From positions 1 through 64,000 of the forward strand of contig NZ_FNUJ01000012.1 of assembly GCF_900107925.1 (NCBI RefSeq): a DNA stretch of 64,000 nt, read 5' to 3'. Every line of letters starts with the position of its first letter. Within the stretch, counting starts at the first letter, position 1. This DNA is from Amycolatopsis pretoriensis (GTDB lineage Bacteria; Actinomycetota; Actinomycetes; Mycobacteriales; Pseudonocardiaceae). Below are positions 7,613-15,215 of the stretch, piece by piece. The notes beneath the pieces were generated by a model, which saw only the letters and a program-made list of their open reading frames with translations, was not told the DNA's origin and searched no databases. Position numbers and translations under genes: made by a program.

Positions 7613-8842
7613 TCAGCAGTGGGGCGCGACCGGGAGGTCGGAGCCCGTCTGCAGGTAGGTGTCCGACACGTAGTGGCCGGCGCCGATCCGGTCCCAGATG
7701 GTGCTGGTGCCGAAGGTGCCGGTGACGCTGTCACCCTCGACGTAGCACTCGATGTTGACCCGGGCGTAGTTCGCGGCGAGGCCCTTGATGGCGGCCGAGG
7801 TGCTGGCGCTCGCCCGGACGTTCATCGGGTCGCCGGCGGTCTTCACCAGGCCGGTCGGGCCGGAGCCGGTCCACAGGTAGCTGACGTTGACGTTCCCGTT
7901 GTCGGACATGCCGAGGCCGTCCCAGAAGACGCCGTCGGCGAGGTCGATGCCGGCCGGGTTGCCGACCTTGTAGCCGAGGTCGTCCTTACCGCCGTTGTAG
8001 CCGTTGTGGTAGGCCGCGTACGCCTCGGGCGTGCCCTGCGGGAGGTCCTTGTACTCGTAGCGCACCGAAGCCGGGTTCCAGTAGTCGTCCTTGGTGTTCC
8101 ACGGGCCGACGTCCCACACCGGGGCGTACTCGCAGCGGCTGTTGTCGGTCTTGCAGACGCGGACGCTGTAGTCGCCGGTGCCCTTGGGGGCCAGGCCCCG
8201 CCCGGACGGCAGCGCGACGAAGTGGTCGCGGCTGGTGATGATGTGGCCGTTGGCGGTCTTGCCGCCGATCAGGCCTTCGCGGGTGCCGTAGACCTTGTAG
8301 GTCAGCGCGGTGGCCGCGGCGAGCGCGTTGACTTGCGGGGCAGTGTCGGCGCTCAGGGCGAGACCCCGGACGGCCGGGCGGAGGCCGTCGGTGTCGCTGT
8401 GCAGGCTGATCCGCGCTTGAACGGAGCTGACGGCGGTCTTGAACGCGGTGCCGGCGGGCGTCCACTCGGTCCAGGCGTTCACGCCGGTGCGGCCGCGCAC
8501 CTCGACGTCGACGGTGGTGCCCTTGGGGGCGTCGGCGGAGAGCTGTGCGCTGACGCGGTTCGCCGCGGCGCCGAGGGTGTGTTCGGCGGTGACGAAGCTG
8601 CCTTCACTGCCGGCGAAGACCTGCGCGGTTCTGTGCCACGCGGCGTCGGCCAGGGTCAGGGTTCCGTTCGCGGCGCTCACGTTGACGTCGTCGTAGTCCA
8701 CAGTGGACACGTTTTCCTGCCAGGTGGCAGTGGCGGTGGTCGCGGTGGTGGCGGCCTGGGCGGGGGCTCCGGCCAGCGCCGTCACCGCCCCGGCGGCCAG
8801 GACCGCCGCGGTCACGCGGCCGGCCTTCATGATCCGGATCAT
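7613..8842 (-). CDS. Secreted protein with C-terminal SH3b domain
   Basis: 409 residues with a clear signal peptide (VTAAVLAAGAVTALAGAPAQA). The first ~150 mature residues are a beta-rich module (FVTAEHTLGAAANRVSAQL, VDVEVRGRTG). Residues about 175-320 contain VWDVGPWNTKDDYWNP and ITSRDHFVALPSG, resembling secreted hydrolase-like proteins of streptomycetes, but I cannot name a catalytic activity. The last ~70 residues are a bacterial SH3 domain (KTAGDPMNVRASAS to SDTYLQTGSDLPVAPHC), closely similar to the protein at 11980. SH3b domains usually bind cell-wall peptides. The ATG at 8842 follows GAGGAG. The promoter carries the same 11-bp heptamer pair as the other SH3b gene, with the SARP gene between them. 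Confidence 0.8.
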   Translation of the reverse strand: MIRIMKAGRVTAAVLAAGAVTALAGAPAQAATTATTATATWQENVSTVDYDDVNVSAANGTLTLADAAWHRTAQVFAGSEGSFVTAEHTLGAAANRVSAQLSADAPKGTTVDVEVRGRTGVNAWTEWTPAGTAFKTAVSSVQARISLHSDTDGLRPAVRGLALSADTAPQVNALAAATALTYKVYGTREGLIGGKTANGHIITSRDHFVALPSGRGLAPKGTGDYSVRVCKTDNSRCEYAPVWDVGPWNTKDDYWNPASVRYEYKDLPQGTPEAYAAYHNGYNGGKDDLGYKVGNPAGIDLADGVFWDGLGMSDNGNVNVSYLWTGSGPTGLVKTAGDPMNVRASASTSAAIKGLAANYARVNIECYVEGDSVTGTFGTSTIWDRIGAGHYVSDTYLQTGSDLPVAPHC

Positions 8843-8898
8843 CCCCGGTTCTCCTCTCGCACTCGTTCACTCGAACGTGGCGAAAGGTTGGCCGGGCG

Positions 8899-8916
8899 GC
8901 GTACATGATCCGTACA
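8899..8916 (-). promoter_or_regulatory. SARP-type direct repeat
   Basis: On the minus strand the heptamers TGTACGG and TGTACGC repeat at 11 bp. An 8-bp gap then leads to CAACCT (8890-8885) in the -10 position. SARP activators bind heptamer direct repeats with 11-bp spacing, 8 bp before the -10. A near copy stands before the SH3b gene at 11980. Confidence 0.65.
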
Positions 8917-8929
8917 AGCGGGAGGTGCG

Positions 8930-11869
8930 TCAGGCCGAAACGATGTGCGGCGACTCCGCCACCGAGCCCGACCCCACGGCCTCCGGCGGCCGAGACGACA
9001 GCTCCCGCCAAATCGCCAAAGCCCGCTCCGAATAGTCCCGAGATCGCTCGGGCTGCGAAAGCGCCCGGTGCAACTCACCGAGCAACTGCGAAACCTCGGC
9101 CTCCGACCGCCGGTCCCCGTTGCGCCGGTGCACGGACAACGAGTTCACCAGCAGCAGCTGCGCGTGCGCGAAGTCCCCGCTGTGGAGGCACAGCTCGCCG
9201 AGGTTCTGGTTGGCGTACCCCACGCAATGGTCGTCACCCAGGTCGGTGAAGATCGCGATCGCCTGGTCGACGTGCTCGCGGGCGGCCGCCAGGTTGCCCT
9301 GGTGCTGGAACAGCAGCCCCAGCCTCTTGTACGCGTGGGCTTCGCGGTGGCGGTCGCCGATCGCCGCCGACAGCTCCAGGGCGTCCGTGAACCAGCGCTT
9401 CGCCGCCGCGTAGCAGCCTCGCGACATCCAGACCGCGCCCGCGCCCAGTCTCGCCACCGCTTCGCCGTTCGGGTCGCCTTCCTCCGCGAACAGCTTCAGT
9501 GCCTCGTGGCAGTGGTCCAGCGCCAAGCCGTCTTCGCCGTCGATGCGCAGGATCGTCGCGAGTCCCGTCAACGCGATCGCCACGCCCTGGGCGTCGCCGA
9601 TCCGCTCGAACAGTGCCTTCGACTCCGCGAACGCCACCCGCGAACCGGCGTACTCGTCCTGGTAGAGCAAGTACTGCCCGAGGTTGCGCTGCACGATCGC
9701 CTCCGCGCGCAGTGAACCCGTCCGGCGGGCCGCCTCCAGCGCGATCGTGTGCGTGCTGTGCCAGTCGTCCTGGTGGCCGCGCAGGTCGAAGTACGGCGTC
9801 AACGCCGACGCCAGTTGCCACGCGAGGTCGTCGAAACCGTGCGAAGCGGCCAGCGAAACCGCCGCGACACTCGTGTGCCGCTCCGCCGCGAACCACTCCG
9901 CCGCGTCGTCCGGCAGCACGTCCGCCGGCACCTCCGGCCGCGGCAGCTCGTCGTCGCAGTACATGCCGAAGAAGTGCAACGGCATCCGCCGCGCGGCCTC
10001 CAAAGCCAGCGCCAAGTACTTGGTCAGTACCCGCCGAAGTGCCGCACGCGTCTTCGCCGCGTCACTCTGCTCAGCCAGCTCCACGGCGTACACGCGCAGC
10101 AAGTCGTGCAGCCGGTACCGCGGCTGCCCGGCCGAATCCGAGCCGACGAGCTCGACGAGGTGGCCGTCGACCAGCACGTCCAGAACGTCGTCGGCCTCCC
10201 GGCGGCCCAGCACCGCCGCGACCGCCCACGCCGGGAACTGGACCGGCCCCAGCAGGCCCAGCCCGCGGAACGCCGTCGCCGCCGACATCGGCAGCAGGTC
10301 GTACGACAGTGTCACGCTCGCGCGGACGGCCAGGTCGCCGACGCGCAGCTCGTCGAGCCGCCGGTGCTCGTCGCGCAGGCGGTCGGCCAGCAGCCGCAGC
10401 GTCCAGCCCGGCCGGTGCGTCAGCTTGGCGCCGGCCACCCGGATCGCCAGCGGCAGGTGCCCGCACTGGCGCAGGATCGCCGCCGCGCTCTCGGGTTCGG
10501 CGGCCACGCGCTCGGCGCCGACGATGCCCTCCAGCAGCCGGGCACCCTCGTCCTCGGGCAGCAGGTCGACGTCGACCGGCTTCGCCCCGGCGAGCCCGGG
10601 CAGCCGGATCCGGCTGGTCACCAGCACCGCGCACGCCCCGGCGCCCGGCAGCAGCGGACGCACCTGGGCGGCGCTGCCGGCGTCGTCGAGCACGATGCAC
10701 ATCCGCCGCCCGGCCAGCCGCGACCGCAGCAGCGCCGAGCGTTCCGCCGGTTCGCGCGGCAGGCCCGCGTCCGGGATGCCCAGCGCGCGCAGCAGTTCGG
10801 CGAGCACGCCCATCGGCGCCCGCGGCGACGACGACGTGCCGGCCAGGTCGACGTGCAGCTGCCCGTCGGGGAAGTCGTCGCGGACCGCGTGCGCGACCCG
10901 GACCGCGACCGCCGACTTCCCGACGCCGGGGGCGCCGGAGAGCACGACGACGGCGGGCGTGCCCGAGTCCGCGCGCTCGCGCAGCAGGCCGACGACCTCG
11001 CGGAGCACGTCGTCGCGGCCGGTGAAGTCGGGCAGGTCCAGCGGCAGCTGGCAGACCGGGACGAACTCCGCCGCGCGCACGGCGGGTGCGGTTTCGGAGA
11101 CCAGGGTCGCGCGCAGTTCGCGCAGCCGCGCGCCGGGTTCGGCGGCGAGCTCGTCGCGCAGGACGCGCTCGGCGGATTCGTAGGCCTCGACGGCGTCCGC
11201 GGTCCGCCCGGCCGCGCGCAACGCGACGATCAGTTGCGCCCACAGTTCTTCGCGCAGCGGGTGTTCGGTGACCAGTCCGCGCAGCTCGGCGACGGCCTCG
11301 CCGCTGCGGCCGAGGTCGATCCGCGCGCGCAGGCGTTGTTCCTGGACGGACAGGCGGAGTTCGGTGAGCCGGGCGACGGTCGCGCCCCAGCTGTGGTCGT
11401 GCGGCAGTCCTTCGAGGACTTCGCCGCGCCACAGCGCGTCGGCCCGGTCGAGGAATCCGAGAGCGCTCTCGGTGTCGGCGCGGTCGAGCGCTTCCCGGGC
11501 TTCGCCCGCCAAGGCCGTGAAGGCGAGGTGGTCCAGTTCCTCCGGCGACGCGGTCAGCAGGTAGCCGGAGGCCCGGCTGCTGATCCGTTCGCCCAGGTCG
11601 GGGTCGATCTCGGCGAACCGTCTTCGCAGGGAGTGGACGTACGTGCGGATGTTCGCCGCGGCCGACCGCGGCGCCGATTCCGGCCACAGCACCTCGACCA
11701 GCACGTCGGCGGACACGACGACGTTCGGCTGCAGCGCCAGCGCGGCCAGCAGCAGCCGGGGCTTCGGCCCGCCGAGCGGGATCACCCGCCCGGAAGCGGT
11801 GACCTCCAGCGGTCCGAGGACGCGGATGGTAAACGAGGTGGCCTCAACCTGCCCGATGAGTTCCCCCAT
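8930..11869 (-). CDS. AfsR-like SARP regulator with NB-ARC and TPR domains
   Basis: 979 residues. Residues about 13-90 form the OmpR-type winged-helix domain (VLGPLEVTASGRVIPLGG, then ANIRTYVHSLRRRF). Residues about 98-245 form the bacterial transcriptional activation domain (LRARIDLGRSGEAVAELRGL). Residues about 275-600 form the NB-ARC ATPase with P-loop GAPGVGKS near residue 312 and a Walker B-like MCIVLDDAGS. Residues about 700-960 carry tetratricopeptide repeats. This is the full AfsR architecture; the TPR/NTPase part is thought to gate DNA binding. The small secreted-protein genes on both sides, each with a TGTACG direct repeat of SARP geometry, suggest this protein controls them rather than an antibiotic cluster; no biosynthetic genes are present. 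ATG start, divergent from 11980. Confidence 0.92.
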   Translation of the reverse strand: MGELIGQVEATSFTIRVLGPLEVTASGRVIPLGGPKPRLLLAALALQPNVVVSADVLVEVLWPESAPRSAAANIRTYVHSLRRRFAEIDPDLGERISSRASGYLLTASPEELDHLAFTALAGEAREALDRADTESALGFLDRADALWRGEVLEGLPHDHSWGATVARLTELRLSVQEQRLRARIDLGRSGEAVAELRGLVTEHPLREELWAQLIVALRAAGRTADAVEAYESAERVLRDELAAEPGARLRELRATLVSETAPAVRAAEFVPVCQLPLDLPDFTGRDDVLREVVGLLRERADSGTPAVVVLSGAPGVGKSAVAVRVAHAVRDDFPDGQLHVDLAGTSSSPRAPMGVLAELLRALGIPDAGLPREPAERSALLRSRLAGRRMCIVLDDAGSAAQVRPLLPGAGACAVLVTSRIRLPGLAGAKPVDVDLLPEDEGARLLEGIVGAERVAAEPESAAAILRQCGHLPLAIRVAGAKLTHRPGWTLRLLADRLRDEHRRLDELRVGDLAVRASVTLSYDLLPMSAATAFRGLGLLGPVQFPAWAVAAVLGRREADDVLDVLVDGHLVELVGSDSAGQPRYRLHDLLRVYAVELAEQSDAAKTRAALRRVLTKYLALALEAARRMPLHFFGMYCDDELPRPEVPADVLPDDAAEWFAAERHTSVAAVSLAASHGFDDLAWQLASALTPYFDLRGHQDDWHSTHTIALEAARRTGSLRAEAIVQRNLGQYLLYQDEYAGSRVAFAESKALFERIGDAQGVAIALTGLATILRIDGEDGLALDHCHEALKLFAEEGDPNGEAVARLGAGAVWMSRGCYAAAKRWFTDALELSAAIGDRHREAHAYKRLGLLFQHQGNLAAAREHVDQAIAIFTDLGDDHCVGYANQNLGELCLHSGDFAHAQLLLVNSLSVHRRNGDRRSEAEVSQLLGELHRALSQPERSRDYSERALAIWRELSSRPPEAVGSGSVAESPHIVSA

Positions 11870-11941
11870 AACCGGATGCTATGGCCCGATCGCCGGCCGG
11901 GCTAGATCCATTCGGAGTGTCTGCGCACGCCGCGGGCGCTT

Positions 11942-11959
11942 TGTACGAGTCGTGTACGA
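11942..11959 (+). promoter_or_regulatory. SARP-type direct repeat
   Basis: TGTACGA repeats at exactly 11 bp (11942-11948 and 11953-11959). An 8-bp gap leads to CACGCT (11968-11973), a -10-like hexamer 6 nt before the ATG at 11980. This would imply a leaderless or nearly leaderless mRNA. The site lies in the divergent space shared with the SARP gene and could also serve autoregulation. Confidence 0.65.
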
Positions 11960-11979
11960 GCCCCGGTCACGCTCCCGCC

Positions 11980-12636
11980 ATGAAGCGTTCGAACCTCCGG
12001 CGTTTGGCCGGCTCAGTGGTCGTGCTCGCGACGGTCGGCGCGCTCGCGGTGGGCGGCGCGCTCGAAGCGTCGGCGGCCGCGACCGGCACCGTCAAGACCG
12101 CGGGCGACCCCCTCAACGTCCGCCGGGCGCCCACCGCGAGCGCCACGGCCGTCAAGACCGTCGCCAATGGCGCGTCAGTGACCATCGACTGTCAGATCAG
12201 TGGTTCTTCAGTGACCGGGACCTACGGCACGAGCACGTTGTGGGACTACGTGCCGGCACTCGGCGGGTACATCTCGGACACCTACGTCTACACCGGTTCC
12301 GACCTGCGGATCGCGCCCGACTGCGGGGTCGGCTCGGGTAGCGGTCAGTGCGCCGGCAGTTGCGCGGGGGAGGGGCAGTACCGCTCGTCCGACTCGCACT
12401 TCCTGGTCTACGACACGAACGCGGACGGCTATTCGGCCGTCGTCGCGTACTGGCTCAAGGGCGGCGCCGGGCCGTTCTACGTCTGGAACTCCGGTGGCGA
12501 GGGCACGAAGGTCGACAAGGCCGTGAGCGTCCCGCACGGCGGCTGGGTCTTCTACAAGGTCTGCGTCGCCAACTACACGACGGGCAAGCCCGACCTCAAG
12601 TCCTGCAGCGACGGGCTCACCGACTTCGCGGCCTGA
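11980..12636 (+). CDS. Small secreted SH3b-domain protein
   Basis: 218 residues with a signal peptide (LAGSVVVLATVGALAVGGALEASA). Residues about 40-115 are a bacterial SH3 domain (VKTAGDPLNVRRAPTASATA to YVYTGSDLRIAPDC) with two cysteines that could form a disulfide. Residues about 115-218 are a second beta-rich domain with cysteine pairs (GQCAGSCAGEGQYRSSDSHF, KVCVANYTTGKPDLKSCSD) that I do not recognise. The protein probably acts at the cell wall. It is a paralogue, over the SH3 domain, of the protein at 7613-8842. The ATG at 11980 lies immediately before the signal peptide. PhoD follows after 32 bp and may be co-transcribed. Confidence 0.8.
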   Translation: MKRSNLRRLAGSVVVLATVGALAVGGALEASAAATGTVKTAGDPLNVRRAPTASATAVKTVANGASVTIDCQISGSSVTGTYGTSTLWDYVPALGGYISDTYVYTGSDLRIAPDCGVGSGSGQCAGSCAGEGQYRSSDSHFLVYDTNADGYSAVVAYWLKGGAGPFYVWNSGGEGTKVDKAVSVPHGGWVFYKVCVANYTTGKPDLKSCSDGLTDFAA

Positions 12637-12668
12637 CCGCGTCTCCCCTCCCCGAAAGGCTTTCCGAC

Positions 12669-14240
12669 ATGGTTGACCTCACCCGGCGCAAGGTGCTGCT
12701 CGGCGGGCTCGCCGCGGTCACCGCCACCGCGGCGTCGGCCGCGCTGCCGTCCTGGGCGAACGCCCGCACCGCCGCGGCCGCCCCCACGATCCACGACCCC
12801 TTCCAGCTCGGCGTCGCCTCCGGCGATCCGCTCCCCGACAGCGTGGTGCTGTGGACGAGACTCGCCCCGGCGCCGCTCAACCCGGACGGCTTCGGCGGCA
12901 TGCCGGACGCCACGTACGCGGTCGACTGGGAGATCGCGAACGACGAGGCGTTCACCTCGATCGTGCAGAGTGGCCAGGCGAGCGCGGTCCGCGCGGCCGC
13001 GCACAGTGTCCACATCGAACCCGCGGGCTTGCAGCCCGCGCGGGAGTACTTCTACCGCTTCAAGACCGGCGGCTACATCTCGCCGGTCGGCCGGACGCGC
13101 ACCGCGCCCGCCGCCGGGGCCGCGGTCAACCAGCTCAAGTACTGCTTCAGTTCCTGCCAGCACTGGGAGGAGGGCTACTACCACGCGTACAAGGGCATCG
13201 TGGCCGACGACCCGGACCTGGTGCTGTTCCTCGGCGACTACATCTACGAGAAGAAGTCGGGCCGTGCCGCCGCGGAACGCAACCCGCGCAGCCTCGCGTT
13301 CACCGAGGACGTGACGACGCTCGCGCAGTACCGCGCCCGCCACGCCCAGCACAAGACCGACGCCGACCTGCAGGCCGCGCACGCGATCGCGCCGTGGATC
13401 GTGGTGTTCGACGACCACGAAGTGATGAACAACTGGAACGGCACCACTTCGCCGGCCACGGCCGCGCGCAAGGCGGCCGGGTTCCAGGCCTTCTACGAGA
13501 ACACCCCGATCCGCTCGACGGCCAAGCCGAACGGCTCGTCGATCCAGCTGTACCGCCAGTTCGTCTGGGGCAACCTGGCCCGCTTCCACATGCTCGACAC
13601 GCGCCAGTACCGCAGCGCCCAGGTCGCCGACCCGTCCGGTTCGGCCGGTCCCGCCTGCACGGACATGCGCAGCACCTCGCGCAGCATCCTCGGCAGCACC
13701 GAAGAAGCCTGGCTGCTCAAGCAGTTCGAATCGCACCCGACGACGTGGGACTTCCTCGGCCAGCAGGTCTTCTTCGCCACGCGGGACGGCGACGGCAACA
13801 AGGCCACCTGCGAAAGCCCTGACTCCTGGCAGGGCTACGAGGCTTCCCGGAACCGGATCCAGCAGGGCTGGGTCGACCGCAAGGTCGCCAACCCGGTCGT
13901 GCTCACCGGCGACGTCCACCGGCACTGGGCGGCCGACCTGCGGCTGGACTACTTCGACCACAGCGACCCCGTCATCGGCTCCGAGCTGGTCACGACGTCG
14001 GTGACGAGCAACAGCGACACCGCGACCGCGCCGAGCTCGACCTGGTACGCGAACAACCCGCACGTCAAGTACTGCAAGGGCGAGCGCGGCTACGTCCGCG
14101 TCACGACGACGCCGGCGCAGACGCGGGCGGACTTCATGACGACGTCGGACACCAGCGTCTACGACCCGGCGTCGGTGGTGATCAAGAACGACCGCAGCTA
14201 CGTAGTGCAAGCGGGCAAGCCCGGACTCCAGCAGGTCTGA
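12669..14240 (+). CDS. phoD: PhoD-family alkaline phosphatase/phosphodiesterase
   Basis: 523 residues with a twin-arginine signal (LTRRKVLLGGLAA) ending near ALPSWANA. Residues about 45-140 form the Ig-like PhoD N-terminal domain (FQLGVASGDPLPDSVVLWTR). The metallophosphatase core follows with its metal-binding motifs: FSSCQHWEEGYYHAY, LFLGDYIYE, FDDHEVMNNW and LTGDVHRHW. PhoD enzymes are Ca/Fe-dependent, secreted through Tat, and release phosphate from phosphodiesters such as teichoic acids. It follows the SH3b gene by 32 bp, so it probably shares the SARP-type promoter; no canonical PHO box was seen in front of it. A TetR gene starts 24 bp downstream. Confidence 0.93.
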   Translation: MVDLTRRKVLLGGLAAVTATAASAALPSWANARTAAAAPTIHDPFQLGVASGDPLPDSVVLWTRLAPAPLNPDGFGGMPDATYAVDWEIANDEAFTSIVQSGQASAVRAAAHSVHIEPAGLQPAREYFYRFKTGGYISPVGRTRTAPAAGAAVNQLKYCFSSCQHWEEGYYHAYKGIVADDPDLVLFLGDYIYEKKSGRAAAERNPRSLAFTEDVTTLAQYRARHAQHKTDADLQAAHAIAPWIVVFDDHEVMNNWNGTTSPATAARKAAGFQAFYENTPIRSTAKPNGSSIQLYRQFVWGNLARFHMLDTRQYRSAQVADPSGSAGPACTDMRSTSRSILGSTEEAWLLKQFESHPTTWDFLGQQVFFATRDGDGNKATCESPDSWQGYEASRNRIQQGWVDRKVANPVVLTGDVHRHWAADLRLDYFDHSDPVIGSELVTTSVTSNSDTATAPSSTWYANNPHVKYCKGERGYVRVTTTPAQTRADFMTTSDTSVYDPASVVIKNDRSYVVQAGKPGLQQV

Positions 14241-14264
14241 GGCGGGGACGCTACGCTGCGTGAC

Positions 14265-14891
14265 GTGACCGAAGAACTGGGCCTGCGGGAGCGCAAGAAG
14301 CTCCGCACACGGGCGGCGATCTCGGCGGCGGCGATCGGGCTCTTCCTCGAGCGCGGGTTCGACGCCGTCGGGGTCGCCGAGGTGGCGCGGGTGGCCGAGG
14401 TGTCCAAGCGGACCCTCTTCGCCTACTTCCCGTCCAAGGAGGACCTGGTGCTGCACCGGTTCGCCGACCACGAGACCGACGCGGCGGACGTCGTCCGCGC
14501 GCGCCGGCCGGGGCAGGGCGCGCTGTCGGCCCTGCGGGAGGCGTTCCTGCGAGGGCTCGAAGAGCGTTCGCCGGTCACGGGCCTCTGCGACGAGCCCGCG
14601 GTGCTCGCGGTGTTCCGGCTGGTCACCGGCACGCCGGCGCTGGTGGCGCGGCTGGCGGCGTTCACCTCCGCGGGGGAGGCGGCGCTGGCCGCCGCGCTCG
14701 CCGGCGCCGACGTCCCGCCGCTCGATTCCACGCTCGCCGCGGCGCAGATCGCGGCGGTCCGCCGGACCCTCGCGACGGCCAACATGGACGCGGTCGCCGC
14801 CGGGGTCCCCGCGGCCCGGCGGCACCCGGAGGCCGTCGAGGCGGCCGAACGGGCGTTCCACCTGCTGACGTCCGGGCTAGGGTTCGCCTGA
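14265..14891 (+). CDS. TetR-family transcriptional regulator
   Basis: 208 residues from a GTG 24 bp after phoD. The N-terminal helix-turn-helix (AIGLFLERGFDAVGVAEVAR, VSKRTLFAYFPSKEDLVL) is typical TetR/AcrR. The C-terminal helical domain would bind a ligand and dimerise. The tight spacing suggests co-transcription with phoD. A perfect 18-bp palindrome lies 21 bp after its stop and could be an operator for it or for another regulator. The ligand and targets are unknown. Confidence 0.88.
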   Translation: MTEELGLRERKKLRTRAAISAAAIGLFLERGFDAVGVAEVARVAEVSKRTLFAYFPSKEDLVLHRFADHETDAADVVRARRPGQGALSALREAFLRGLEERSPVTGLCDEPAVLAVFRLVTGTPALVARLAAFTSAGEAALAAALAGADVPPLDSTLAAAQIAAVRRTLATANMDAVAAGVPAARRHPEAVEAAERAFHLLTSGLGFA

Positions 14892-14912
14892 GCCGCCCGG
14901 ATCATGCCGGAT

Positions 14913-14930
14913 TCATGGTCCGGACCATGA
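14913..14930. promoter_or_regulatory. Perfect 18-bp palindrome, operator candidate
   Basis: TCATGGTCCGGACCATGA is perfectly symmetric and has no loop, so it reads as a protein-binding site rather than a terminator. Its core TGGTCCGGACCA differs from the DasR/HutC-type GntR core TGGTCTAGACCA only in the central two bases. ATTC and GAAT add outer symmetry with a 3-nt asymmetry. Confidence 0.55.
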
Positions 14931-15131
14931 CGAATGCACGGTATCGGCGGGCCCGGCGAAGGTAGACTGCGGGAATCCTGAAAGGACGCCGGCGCCGGCC
15001 CGGTGTCCCCGCCGCGGCGGTACCGCGGTTTCCGGCCTCACGAACACCGGGGGGACCCGCGTCCGACTGGGGGTGGCGCGGGTCTCTCCGGACCGCAAGA
15101 GGAATGGTGCTCCGCCGCTTTCCCGGCGATC

Positions 15132-15161
15132 TTGACACCCCGCTCGCGGCGCTCGTAGGCT
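15132..15161 (+). promoter_or_regulatory. Sigma-70-type promoter for GH28
   Basis: TTGACA at 15132-15137 and TAGGCT at 15156-15161 are separated by 18 bp. They would start transcription about 48 nt before the GTG at 15216. Confidence 0.55.
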
Positions 15162-15215
15162 GAGTGCTCCGCCGTCATGCCGAGCTTTTTCGCATCCATG
15201 ACAAGGCGGTTCCCC

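Larger units (their letters stand above)
14892..15215. other. Intergenic region before the GH28 gene
   Basis: No credible gene lies here. The region contains an 18-bp palindrome at 14913-14930 and a TTGACA-N18-TAGGCT promoter at 15132-15161. The rest is GC-rich sequence without a clear hairpin at the TetR 3' end. Confidence 0.6.

Noticed and set aside
8696-8708. GTCCACAGTGGAC palindrome, repeated at 57426-57438.
   Set aside because: Both copies lie inside coding sequence and encode Ser-Thr-Val-Asp in the gene's own frame; coincidence with codon choice is enough.
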